16,430 bases of DNA from Chlamydiota bacterium (GTDB lineage: Bacteria; Chlamydiota; Chlamydiia; Chlamydiales; Simkaniaceae). Under the pieces are notes generated by a model, which was not told the DNA's origin, did no database searches, and worked only from the letters and a program-made list of their open reading frames with translations. The position numbers were made by a program, and so were the translations under genes. Below, piece after piece: positions 6,311 to 13,391 of this stretch; the first letter of the stretch is position 1, and each line of letters opens with the position of its first letter. Where the stretch lies: the NCBI GenBank assembly GCA_021772295.1, contig JAJFMG010000075.1, forward strand, positions 1 through 16,430. Reading direction: 5' to 3'.

Positions 6311-8584
6311 TTAATCTCCTATAAAAATGAATTCTTCAATTACTATATGGGCTTCTGGGGCATCACGAGATACCACATTTCCTGCTTTATCTAAGATTCT
6401 TCCATTCTTTGTTTGAATGACATATGGCTTTTGCTGATGAGGCCAGGGACTGTGAGGTTTTCCGGGCATAACTCTAATAGAAGTATGAGTATGTTCTGGA
6501 TGGTAGTAAGTCATTCCAGCTCCCTTATCAGAGACTTTAACTCTAAAATTCTTTGGAATACCTCGTGGTCGAGGAAAGGTTGGAAGACCAGCTTTGTGAA
6601 TAAGTTCTCTACATTGAACTTCGGGTATAAATTCCCGATAAGGCTTTAAGAATTCCTGAGCTTTATCGAATAACTTAATGGATTCTTGCATTGGTAAATT
6701 CAGATGCTCATAAGCTTTTGTTACAGTGGTTTCTAATTTCCCAGCCTGCTTTAGGTGCCCCATTTCTTTTGCAGTAAATCCTAATTCCTCTCCTAGAAAG
6801 AGAGTGCTTTTTCCCGAATTTACAATTTCTCCGACCTTAACGGTGTTACCCACTCCTGCGGCCGTTTCTAAAACAAGTGTTTCTTCAGCTATGCGGAGAT
6901 TCTTCATGACAGCCGCTAATTCTCGGGCGCTCTTTGCACTCTTGCTTGCAATTTTGGCTATAGCTCCCGGTGCCGCAATATCTGCCCCATGTTTTCCAAA
7001 CGCATATCCAGCTAACTCGCCTCTCTTTTCTGAGGGGAGCGAATCCCACTCAGTAACCAACTGATGAATTTCTGGAGATAACACCTCTCCTATAACGCCC
7101 CACTCATCTTCATAAGCGAGTCTGGCAAGTGTAGAGAGCGCTTGATACATTTGCGTTGAGGTATGAATAGGGTGAGTGACCAAGTCACCCAGAAAAAGCA
7201 TGACCCCCTTTCCTGATTCATAGACACCTTTGGGAAGCCCCTTTGCAAAGCCAAGAGTAAATTCTGGAGTGGAAAACGGGACCTTTTCTGGTGCTTTCTC
7301 AACCTGAGTAGTGAATTCCCAAAAATCTTTGAAAGACTGGTCATATTGACCCATATCAAAATAGGAGCTGCTTCTCTGGAGATAGGGCATAGGATCTGTT
7401 GGATTCATGCTGATGACCTTACTAAAGTCATTCACTGCCTGACCATAATATCCATAATGACGCGCAGCCTCTCCTCGCATCTGATAGGAAAGGGCATCAA
7501 TGTTTACTTCCTTAGATAGGTCTGTGAACATAGGGCCACAGTTACTAGCAAACCTCGAATCGATCTCATCGTGTCCAAATCCCACTGGATTATCAGTTGC
7601 TCCAGGGGGCAAGGAAAAATCAAGATGCGAACTAATACTGCGGAGTTCCTCTGAAAGCTGAGGGTAGTTTGGAACCTGGTTGTTAAAGTAGTTGAAGCTA
7701 TCGTGTGCGAAAAGAGTTCCGGCAACTCTACCTGTTTCTTCTATTGAGAGCCCCGGACCAGTCTCAGAGGATTGAAAAAAGTTCTCTCCAGCGAGGTGAT
7801 CTTTGAAAGAAGTGACCTGATCTTCCATAGCCCCCTGAAAAGTGGGAGTAGTATTTGAAGATATCTGAGAACTGCTTGAAGTAGAAGAGGAGCTTCCATT
7901 GGATTCAGATTTACTTAATCCAGAAGAAAATCCAGAACCAGAGGCAGCCGCTCCAGCGGCTCCTACTGCGGTTGATGCTGCTGAGGCAGCACCTGCAGAA
8001 GTTGAAACTACCACAGCCACTGTAACAGCAGCCACTGCAACGACGACGACAGCCCCGATGATTATGGCCTTTTTGTGTTTCTTGCAGAATTTTTTGGTCT
8101 TCTTCCACGCCTTGCTGATTTTGCCACATTGAACAATGTTGTATCCCGAATATCCATTCATTACTGCAGGTATAATCATATATTCACTGCTGCTTTCCAA
8201 ATAACAGGCCAATTGAAAACCACTGTCTTCCCCATACAGCAAATCATAGGAATCCTCTTCTAGATCTGTTTCTTCGTCAAACTCATTCGGAAGGATACCT
8301 TCTCTTGCGAGAGTCGCCAAATATTCATTCACGCGCTCTAACTGCTCTGGAGGATATTTTCTTTCAAGTTCCCCAGACTCCAAATCATCGAGCATTTGTA
8401 TAATCTCATCGTATGTTGTCGGACGAACCCATTCCGTGGTTTGTTCCTGAGTATCCCACCACCAGTCTCCCAGCCAGTTCACTGTTTTAGGCATGGCTTG
8501 AGAAGAAGAATATTCAGGATAAGCAAGTAACGATGGCGTTGTGGCCAAAAGAGTGCAATGGGTAAAAAATTTCAATTCCTGCAT
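6311..8584 (-). CDS. Secreted polymorphic toxin with TPR repeats and C-terminal toxin tip
   Basis: 757 residues. A hydrophobic N-terminus (1-21) may be a signal peptide. An acidic region with WWWD follows, then a lysine-rich stretch (155-172) before one membrane helix (173-193, valine/alanine), an Ala/Gly/Ser linker to about 245 and two TPR units (about 364-430). The tip (about 674-757) begins RGIPKNFRVKVSDKGAGM and carries IRVMPGKPHSPWP, PYVIQTKNGR and LDKAGNVV...APEAHI with a late His746. From memory this tip resembles polymorphic toxin type 17 or related RNase-like tips; I could not verify that. The ATG at 8582-8584 lacks a good ribosome site. A TTGACA promoter lies upstream (8625-8653). 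The probable immunity gene follows by two bases. A linker copy lies at 5856-5957, a sign of tip exchange. Likely exported and processed to release the tip into a rival or host. Confidence 0.82.
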   Translation of the reverse strand: MQELKFFTHCTLLATTPSLLAYPEYSSSQAMPKTVNWLGDWWWDTQEQTTEWVRPTTYDEIIQMLDDLESGELERKYPPEQLERVNEYLATLAREGILPNEFDEETDLEEDSYDLLYGEDSGFQLACYLESSSEYMIIPAVMNGYSGYNIVQCGKISKAWKKTKKFCKKHKKAIIIGAVVVVAVAAVTVAVVVSTSAGAASAASTAVGAAGAAASGSGFSSGLSKSESNGSSSSTSSSSQISSNTTPTFQGAMEDQVTSFKDHLAGENFFQSSETGPGLSIEETGRVAGTLFAHDSFNYFNNQVPNYPQLSEELRSISSHLDFSLPPGATDNPVGFGHDEIDSRFASNCGPMFTDLSKEVNIDALSYQMRGEAARHYGYYGQAVNDFSKVISMNPTDPMPYLQRSSSYFDMGQYDQSFKDFWEFTTQVEKAPEKVPFSTPEFTLGFAKGLPKGVYESGKGVMLFLGDLVTHPIHTSTQMYQALSTLARLAYEDEWGVIGEVLSPEIHQLVTEWDSLPSEKRGELAGYAFGKHGADIAAPGAIAKIASKSAKSARELAAVMKNLRIAEETLVLETAAGVGNTVKVGEIVNSGKSTLFLGEELGFTAKEMGHLKQAGKLETTVTKAYEHLNLPMQESIKLFDKAQEFLKPYREFIPEVQCRELIHKAGLPTFPRPRGIPKNFRVKVSDKGAGMTYYHPEHTHTSIRVMPGKPHSPWPHQQKPYVIQTKNGRILDKAGNVVSRDAPEAHIVIEEFIFIGD

Positions 8585-8624
8585 GACGAGAGGCTACATG
8601 GCTTTCGATTTATTTCGCTCCGCA

Positions 8625-8653
8625 AGCTTATGCTCGATTTCTCAAAGTGTCAA
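8625..8653 (-). promoter_or_regulatory. Promoter of the toxin-immunity operon
   Basis: On the minus strand TTGACA (8648-8653), a 17-base spacer and TAAGCT (8625-8630). The -35 is perfect and the -10 weak, giving a start near 8618 and a leader of about 34 bases before the toxin ATG. Confidence 0.5.
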
Positions 8654-8692
8654 TCAACTATTTTTTCTAGTTAAGAAATTCCAGCTCGTAAA

Positions 8693-8716
8693 TTTACGCA
8701 CTATTTACGCACTAGA
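8693..8716 (+). repeat. TTACGCA direct pair (arm-site-like)
   Basis: TTTACGCACTA occurs twice in tandem with an 11-bp period, followed by GA. It is identical over 22 bases (8695-8716) to the pair inside the long repeat at 4288-4309 and close to 13070-13092. Here it lies upstream of the CCACCTCCA of the tRNA-like fragment, whereas at 4153-4350 it lies downstream, as expected for opposite ends of one inserted element. Confidence 0.65.
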
Positions 8717-8819
8717 CCACAAAAAACTGGGTTAAATGAAGTGAACACGGCTTAAAATTTACGCTCTTAACACACTAATTATTTTGGTGTTATGTAATTT
8801 GGTTTCATCTGGTTTACTA

Positions 8820-8852
8820 GATGGATAGCGAGTTCGATTCTCTCCACCTCCA
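8820..8852 (+). other. tRNA/tmRNA 3'-end fragment, probable attachment-site scar
   Basis: GCGAG, the T-loop TTCGATT, CTCTC, CACCTCC and A (8828-8852) have the spacing of a T arm, acceptor strand and discriminator base. Four of five T-stem pairs form; the second pair from the acceptor side is C-T. No matching 5' acceptor strand or tRNA body precedes it, so it is not a complete gene. The preceding GGATA and the end CCACCTCCA look more like tmRNA than tRNA-Ser, which usually has G as discriminator. Duplicated 3' ends of this type are left by integrating islands. Confidence 0.6.
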
Positions 8853-8929
8853 TAATCACTTAAAAAAACAAGGACTTAGGTTTCTGCTTTTTTTGGCATT
8901 TAAAGCCCAAATCGCTGGCAACTGCCAGA

Positions 8930-9490
8930 TTAGTTATCCTCTGGAAAAGCAATAAAAAGAAGATCTTTTAACTCCTTGACCTCTCTTTCCTCGCCAAGAG
9001 CATAGTGAACTATCGAATTACCTTTATTGGCTAACACCTGCTCAAATCCGTCTTTCACAAATTCAAGAAACTCCCTTAATTCTGAGAGTTGTAATTTATT
9101 GACCTCATAGTGAAACGCGGCTTTACCCTGATCTAACGCCAACTCACGGTTATCATGAGCTAATTGGTCATGTCGCGTTGCCTTAATTCTAGAAAAAACA
9201 TGGTGGCCTTCTACTTTTTTCCAGGCATTTTCAGACCCTGTTTTTTTATAAAAATTCTTTAGGCTCAAAACATCCTTCCTAATATCTAAGATTTTGTACA
9301 CTCCTAAGTAAACACGGTCATAGATAATTCTATATAGATAGTTTAAAAGAGTAGAAAACTCTCTTCCCTCTAACCGTCTTTTTTTCGAGAACTCGAATAT
9401 ACAATTAAGGCATTTCACATCCCTATAAATTAAGTGAAACCTCCCTCCAAGCTTTTCAATCCAATCCTGCATTTCCAGTAAGTTATTCAT
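8930..9490 (-). CDS. HEPN-domain protein, AbiU2-like
   Basis: 186 residues, helical, no membrane segment. The key feature is RHDQLAH (Arg106 to His112), the R-x(4-6)-H motif of HEPN ribonucleases, in the context IKATRHDQLAHDNRELALDQ. Overall sequence and length recall the AbiU2 family of abortive-infection proteins. The ATG at 9488-9490 is one base after the TGA of the Fic-like gene, so the two are translationally coupled and share its promoter. By analogy with HEPN-MNT pairs, where a nucleotidyltransferase modifies the HEPN toxin, the Fic-like partner may control this protein. That pairing is inference; the HEPN assignment rests on one motif and family resemblance. Confidence 0.75.
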   Translation of the reverse strand: MNNLLEMQDWIEKLGGRFHLIYRDVKCLNCIFEFSKKRRLEGREFSTLLNYLYRIIYDRVYLGVYKILDIRKDVLSLKNFYKKTGSENAWKKVEGHHVFSRIKATRHDQLAHDNRELALDQGKAAFHYEVNKLQLSELREFLEFVKDGFEQVLANKGNSIVHYALGEEREVKELKDLLFIAFPEDN

Positions 9491-9491
9491 T

Positions 9492-10853
9492 TCAATCTTC
9501 TTTTAATTGGTTGCTCAATCTTCGCCACACCTTTAGTTCCTCCTTAGTCACACCCAGTCCTGCTAGCCGACTCTCGTCAATCTGTTCTAGGTCTTCTAGG
9601 ACATCTTCCAAAAAGTCTACTCTCGCTTCCTCTGGCACACCTCTATTAGCCTCAGTATCTATAAATATCCTCATTTTCTCACCTATGAGCCCTTGGAAAA
9701 TTATACCCCTAATCACCGCTCTACGCTCTTGCCGGTACCGTATACGCACTTCATCAAACCCCAATGCCTTTACAGTCGAATCGTATGCCGCACAGGTACG
9801 AAGATAAGAGTACACATAGAGGTCGACCAATGGTTGTACATCCTGTAACTCATAAATTGCAATCATCGCTGACATATAATCATCAACACGAACGTCGCTA
9901 AATGCCAAGGGAACTAGATTACCTTTGATTAGGGAAATATTAGCCGTCAAGCGAGCTGTCCGTTTGTTCACATCAGCAAAGGCCTGCAAATAGCTGACAT
10001 GAACCAGAAGGAAGATACTTTGCTCATACGGATCCCGTATTAATTCTGCCTTATTAGCAATCTTTTCCAACTGCTGCTCCAATCGCTTAGGATCCTCGAA
10101 AGGAATGTATGTCGATCCCCCGATACGAACACCATGCTTACGCACTTTTCCGGCTTCTGTGGTTTCTACAAGACCATCTGACAAAAGATAGTGTAGTGTG
10201 CAGATGACATTGCGGGTAACTTCGATTTTTGATGCATTGTCCACAAGATAGCGAATAGCTTCTTTGTGATTAAGGATCATCGCCTTTTCTTCATCCAACT
10301 TTCCTTCCGCAGTATCACCGTGAAGAAGTAATCGTTCAGTATCGAGAAGCGAGTAGGTACATCCTTCTAGACGCGATGAGTTATACGACAGATCAATTAT
10401 TAGCCTATTGAAAATTTGATGAGCATAAGTTCCAGCTGGATCATGACCATTTGCTCGTTGCCCAGATATTAACAGCTGTTCTCGTAACGCTTTTCCCAAA
10501 TAATAACTGGAATTAGGTTGATATCTATCAAACCAATCATCTGCATAAGGGACAGGCTGTCGTTCGAATAAAGGCTTCTTAACCACTTTAATAGCTTTCA
10601 AACTTGGGGAGCTGAAACAACTGCTGAGTTGACTGTTTTCCTCATTAGACCGTCCTACTGCAATGTATTTAGTCCCCCGCTTCTGACCTATTTTCTTAAC
10701 TGTCCCCTCCGCAACGAGAAGATTCAGCCACCGCCTGACTGAACGCTCTTTAAAATCCTCCCCTAAACGAACCATTAATTCTGGCAGACTAATCGGGTCG
10801 CACTCCAGCCCCAGCTGTCTTAAAACGACTACTTTATTATCGCGCAAACTCAT
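9492..10853 (-). CDS. Fic-like protein with winged-helix N-terminus and variant Fic motif
   Basis: 453 residues. Positions 1-66 look like a winged helix-turn-helix (SLPELMVRLGEDFKERSVRRWLNLL). SSRLEG (159-164) matches the inhibitory [S/T]xxxE[G/N] motif that blocks ATP in class II Fic proteins. The Fic core motif reads QAFADVNKRTAR (290-301) where the canonical form is HxFxDGNGRxxR: the catalytic His is Gln290 and both glycines are changed, while Asp294, Asn296, Arg298 and Arg301 remain. From memory this QxFxDVNKR form is a recurrent subfamily, so it is not a random mutation; classic AMPylation is doubtful. The ATG at 10851-10853 has AGGAG six bases upstream. The HEPN gene follows by one base. 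The operator at 10874-10963 is the obvious target of its DNA-binding domain. Confidence 0.85.
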   Translation of the reverse strand: MSLRDNKVVVLRQLGLECDPISLPELMVRLGEDFKERSVRRWLNLLVAEGTVKKIGQKRGTKYIAVGRSNEENSQLSSCFSSPSLKAIKVVKKPLFERQPVPYADDWFDRYQPNSSYYLGKALREQLLISGQRANGHDPAGTYAHQIFNRLIIDLSYNSSRLEGCTYSLLDTERLLLHGDTAEGKLDEEKAMILNHKEAIRYLVDNASKIEVTRNVICTLHYLLSDGLVETTEAGKVRKHGVRIGGSTYIPFEDPKRLEQQLEKIANKAELIRDPYEQSIFLLVHVSYLQAFADVNKRTARLTANISLIKGNLVPLAFSDVRVDDYMSAMIAIYELQDVQPLVDLYVYSYLRTCAAYDSTVKALGFDEVRIRYRQERRAVIRGIIFQGLIGEKMRIFIDTEANRGVPEEARVDFLEDVLEDLEQIDESRLAGLGVTKEELKVWRRLSNQLKED

Positions 10854-10873
10854 TACAGTCTCCTCTTTCCTCT

Positions 10874-10963
10874 AATACGGCCACTTTATCATAAATACGG
10901 CCATTTTTCAAGATTTTTGGCCGTATTTATCTTAAAATGGCTGTATTTGTCAAGATACGGCCA
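10874..10963 (-). promoter_or_regulatory. Five-site operator of the Fic/HEPN operon
   Basis: The decamer AATACGGCCA occurs at 10874-10883 and 10894-10903. Its complement TGGCCGTATT is at 10918-10927 and a one-mismatch copy TGGCTGTATT at 10938-10947. These four are exactly symmetrical about 10910.5, with 20 bp between neighbours on each arm. A fifth copy, GATACGGCCA, is at 10954-10963. The flanks are also near-palindromic. The array covers the promoter and reaches close to the ribosome site, so binding should repress; the winged helix of the 9492-10853 protein is the likely binder. Confidence 0.8.
10926..10953 (-). promoter_or_regulatory. Promoter of the Fic/HEPN operon
   Basis: On the minus strand a perfect TTGACA (10948-10953), a 16-base spacer and GATAAA (10926-10931). 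The -35 sits between operator sites 4 and 5, site 4 fills most of the spacer and site 3 overlaps the -10. Confidence 0.6.
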
Positions 10964-10981
10964 CTTTTGGGCTATTTGAGA

Positions 10982-11018
10982 CCAATCAAAAGTTCTGAAC
11001 TTGTCCAACCACCTCCAA
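10982..11018 (+). repeat. Short dispersed repeat, copy 2
   Basis: Identical over 37 bases to the head of the long repeat at 4153-4189, including the palindrome AAGTTCTGAACTT and CCACCTCCA (11009-11017). The hairpin and TTACGCA parts of the long repeat are absent here. It separates the Fic/HEPN operon from the second Fic gene. Confidence 0.8.
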
Positions 11019-11055
11019 AAACCTTATCTAACCCTACCAGACATTTATAAGGTTT
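11019..11055 (-). terminator. Possible terminator of the second Fic gene
   Basis: AAACCTTAT (11019-11027) and ATAAGGTTT (11047-11055) form a perfect 9-bp stem with a 19-base loop. On the minus strand the stem ends in a run of five T. It lies 56 bases after the stop at 11111. The long loop lowers confidence. Confidence 0.4.
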
Positions 11056-11110
11056 CTTTTGAATCGTCTTTCATCTGACCCAACAGAATTAGATGTTAAA
11101 CTACTCGATA

Positions 11111-12406
11111 CTAACGAGTGTTTTTTTTGATTATATTTTCCATCTGATTAACTTCTGCTTCAGTAAGCATCTTAAACAAAGAGCTGCGTTTTCTAGTTGA
11201 AAGACTACCATTGTTTTGACGCACGCACTTAATAAACAGATCTATTCTTCTATCAGGCATGTCTATAACTTCCTTAAGCTGGCGCTTAATCACATCATAT
11301 CTGCTTAAAAAGTCTAGTTCTTTTTCTAGATCTGTCAGTACAGTCCGATCAACGCATTGATATAGAAATTCCGCTATTGTGGTGAAATCTAAATATCGAT
11401 AGAAATCCCTAGTTTCACTGTTTACAGTCATCTCTCCAAGATCATTGACTTCATAGTCTTCCATCAGCTCAGATAACGGCTTCGAAAAAGACTCAAGTAC
11501 CCTGTCATATTCTCTTTCTTCACGTAAAATTACAGCAGATATGGGGAATACTATCCCTTGGGGCGTAAAGCCAAGTTTTGACAGTACGTAATGAATCAAA
11601 AATCGATGAAGTCTTCCGTTACCATCCTCAAAGGGATGCATAAATACAAAACCGAATGAAATAACAGCCGCAATAACAACCGGATCGACTTGAGAAGCAA
11701 ACATCCAACTAGCACATTGAAGCAGTCCATCCATCAAATCGGGAAGATCGCAAGGCCGGGGAGCTATGTAATGAACAAGGACTTCTCCCGGTTCTGGCTC
11801 CTCTCCTACATAGTTTTGAAATGACCTGTAATCATCCAGAGCAAAACGATCATCTACTATCTCCTGTTGGATCGACACCAACATATTTTTTGTCAGCTGA
11901 TCTCGAGAATAATCTCTCTGTAATAATGCTACAAAGCGAGCAGCTTTAGCTTTATCTGGTTTTTCTCTTTCTATCTCCCAGCTAGCAATTATTTCTTTAG
12001 TGTACAAATACCTAACGGCTCTCGCAAGAATAGATTCATCATATTGCTTAGTGATATTCCTCGCTACTTCAGACAAATTTCGCTCCTCAAGCTGCGCCAG
12101 TCTCGCTGATCTTCTGACCAAGGGGGCAAAAAAGCGATTTCCAAGCAAGTTGTTAACTATCCGATGCCTAGGACTCTTTACATCTTTTCCACAGTAATAG
12201 TCATTAGGATTCACTAAGCGAACATACGAAGCTCGTCCAATATCGTCGATTGGAAGAATGTCTTCTAATAGAAATTCATATAAAAACCAAATTTTTCTAG
12301 CATACTTCCCTGTTGGGGAGGATTTTATGTATTCGCACACCTTCTCGCGCCCAATATGCTTAAGTGACTGTTTGATAATATTTAGGTTGAGACCCTCATG
12401 CTTCAA
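11111..12406 (-). CDS. Fic family protein, canonical motif, N-terminally truncated by a stop
   Basis: From TTG 12404-12406 the frame gives 431 residues. HPFEDGNGRLHR (257-268) is a complete Fic motif, so the core is competent for nucleotide transfer (usually AMP) to a protein hydroxyl. GEVLVHYIAPRP (207-218) fits the substrate-binding flap. SWEIERE (142-148) resembles the inhibitory S-x-x-x-E helix, with Arg in place of the usual Gly/Asn. A C-terminal helical region follows. The frame continues upstream without a shift for another 49 codons to a TGA (12551-12553) and beyond it to a good ATG, so this ORF is the 3' 85% of a 504-codon gene. The TTG has no clear ribosome site; it is likely a pseudogene unless restart or readthrough occurs. 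It is not adjacent to an antitoxin. Confidence 0.75.
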   Translation of the reverse strand: MKHEGLNLNIIKQSLKHIGREKVCEYIKSSPTGKYARKIWFLYEFLLEDILPIDDIGRASYVRLVNPNDYYCGKDVKSPRHRIVNNLLGNRFFAPLVRRSARLAQLEERNLSEVARNITKQYDESILARAVRYLYTKEIIASWEIEREKPDKAKAARFVALLQRDYSRDQLTKNMLVSIQQEIVDDRFALDDYRSFQNYVGEEPEPGEVLVHYIAPRPCDLPDLMDGLLQCASWMFASQVDPVVIAAVISFGFVFMHPFEDGNGRLHRFLIHYVLSKLGFTPQGIVFPISAVILREEREYDRVLESFSKPLSELMEDYEVNDLGEMTVNSETRDFYRYLDFTTIAEFLYQCVDRTVLTDLEKELDFLSRYDVIKRQLKEVIDMPDRRIDLFIKCVRQNNGSLSTRKRSSLFKMLTEAEVNQMENIIKKNTR

Positions 12407-12625
12407 AGCAAATTCGAGATGCTTAATGGCATCTGATTCAATTTCATACGATTTAGGATATAACCGTAGTTGAACATAGCTGTGTTCATATTTAAACTCT
12501 TTAGATTCCCAGCCAGGGCCGGTGTAGGACCATCGGCAATGGCCAAGTACTCACAGTCGAAAGCGCTCGTAAAGCAAACGGTAACCTATCGGTTCAGCTC
12601 CATTTGGAATATCTAGCTTCCACAT
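12407..12625 (-). pseudogene. 5' part of the Fic gene, interrupted by TGA
   Basis: ATG at 12623-12625, with GGAG nine bases upstream, opens MWKLDIPNGAEPIGYRLLY and reaches TGA as codon 25 (12551-12553). In the same frame the sequence continues WSYTGPGWESKEFKYEHSY and joins the 12406 ORF. I recall homologues reading RLAVLPHWRW where this one has RL-stop-VLGHCRW, so the damage is a few substitutions clustered around the stop rather than an indel. A minus-strand TATAAT at 12677-12682 could be its -10. The whole gene spans 11111-12625. Confidence 0.75.
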
Positions 12626-12935
12626 AACCACCTTCTCCAAGTTTTCATTACTTTTTCACAAAAAACCTAAAAACCGATTATATTTCCATCAAAACATTGA
12701 TTTTTTTACTGCTTTCCCTTGAAACAAGGACTATCTATTCAATTCACCTCTAAAATGACTCTTATAGCTAAATAATATAATAAAAATGGAGAAAACCCCC
12801 TCAAAATCGTTATAAATCCTTGAAAAAGATGATATAAACAGCGTTTTTCACCAAAATGATGATAAATTTCCTCTTGAGTTATTGTGATTAAGTCCAAATG
12901 CAACGGAATTCAGACAAACATCCTTATAGAATCTT
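12626..12935. other. AT-rich gap with no recognised gene
   Basis: No open frame of convincing length on either strand. It holds the presumed promoter region of the broken Fic gene and a small CCTTG/CAAGG inverted repeat near 12718-12730. Nothing else is recognised. Confidence 0.5.
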
Positions 12936-13130
12936 CCAGTCAAAAGTTCTGAACGCGTCCAAGCAACTCCAACCCACTCTAGGGCCTCAGATTCAAAACT
13001 GAAGCCTTTTGTTTTTAGTAGTATACAACAAAAAATTCACTCCGAAAAATTCAGCTGCGTAAAGCATAATTACGCAATATTTACGCACTAGGCTGGATAA
13101 AACTGCAGCAAAAACTCTTTAGTTTTCAAC
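12936..13130 (+). repeat. Long dispersed repeat, copy B (att-like segment)
   Basis: About 195 bp collinear with 4153-4350 and more diverged. The head keeps TCAAAAGTTCTGAAC, but the palindrome is broken (GAACGCG) and the nonamer is degraded to CAACTCCAA. The hairpin (12983-13006), the inverted TGCGTAA/TTACGCA pair, the TTACGCA direct pair (13070-13090), CTGCAGCAAAA and the final CTCTTTAGTTTTCA are all retained in the same order. Confidence 0.75.
12983..13006 (+). terminator. Terminator-like hairpin in repeat copy B
   Basis: GGCCTCAG, an 8-base loop and CTGAAGCC (one mismatch) followed by TTTTGTTTTT. It is the counterpart of 4200-4223 and has a better T-run. No plus-strand gene now lies directly before it. 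Confidence 0.5.
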
Positions 13131-13299
13131 CGAAATCATTGGCAAGTAGAGAATTCGTTGCATCATATAAAAGATCGAAGTTGGTTTGAGGATAAGATGT
13201 ATAGCAAAGTTCCGTGTAAGCCTTTAATGAAAATGTCCCCTTTTCTGCTAAAGCTAAAATCAAGCACTGAATACATACAGAGAATTTGTCCGCAAACAT
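13126..13299 (-). pseudogene. 57-residue ORF, probable C-terminal gene remnant
   Basis: ATG 13297-13299 to TGA 13126-13128. The frame is open for about 13 codons further upstream (QFWHAFPLPI before the ATG), so the ATG may be internal. It reads QCLILALAEKGTFSLKAY, then YPQTNFDLLYDATNSLLAND, and looks like the end of a folded helical protein I cannot name. Its stop lies in the last bases of repeat copy B, suggesting that insertion or deletion at the repeat left only the gene's 3' end. A small functional gene is possible, but no ribosome site is visible. Confidence 0.4.
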
Positions 13300-13391
13300 A
13301 ATTGGAAGAGGGAAAGCATGCCAAAATTGACAGCTCGATTAATAAGCAGGCCCCTAAACACCTTGGAGTGTTTAGCTAACATATGAACTAA

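Larger units (their letters stand above)
8654..8929. other. Gap holding att-like elements, no gene
   Basis: The region contains the TTACGCA pair (8693-8716), a further TTTACGC near 8755 and the tRNA/tmRNA-like fragment (8820-8852). A small stem CTGGC/GCCAG (8915-8928) sits just past the stop of the 8930 gene. No open frame longer than a few dozen codons looks coding on either strand. Confidence 0.6.

Noticed and set aside
7899..8132. Open frames on both strands across the alanine-rich linker of the toxin gene
   Set aside because: They are shadows of the repetitive GCn/GTn codons of the toxin's membrane helix and linker.
8590..8852. A complete tmRNA or tRNA gene
   Set aside because: No 5' acceptor strand complementary to CACCTCC and no tag-peptide region or anticodon arm precede the T-arm-like 3' end.
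10874..10963. CRISPR array
   Set aside because: The repeated decamers are in both orientations, only 10 bp long and symmetrical over a promoter, which fits an operator.
12000..12473. Plus-strand ORFs of 65 and 71 codons inside the second Fic gene
   Set aside because: Antisense shadows without ribosome sites, covered by a conserved minus-strand protein.
12551..12553. TGA recoding (alternative genetic code) to explain the interrupted Fic gene
   Set aside because: TGA serves as the natural stop of other genes here, for example at 9492-9494 and 5526-5528, so a single nonsense change is simpler.
13318..13386. 22-codon ORF with an upstream AGAGGG
   Set aside because: Too short and without recognisable content. 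The CTAAACAC/GTGTTTAG stem (13354-13375) inside it has no T-run, so I do not call a terminator either.
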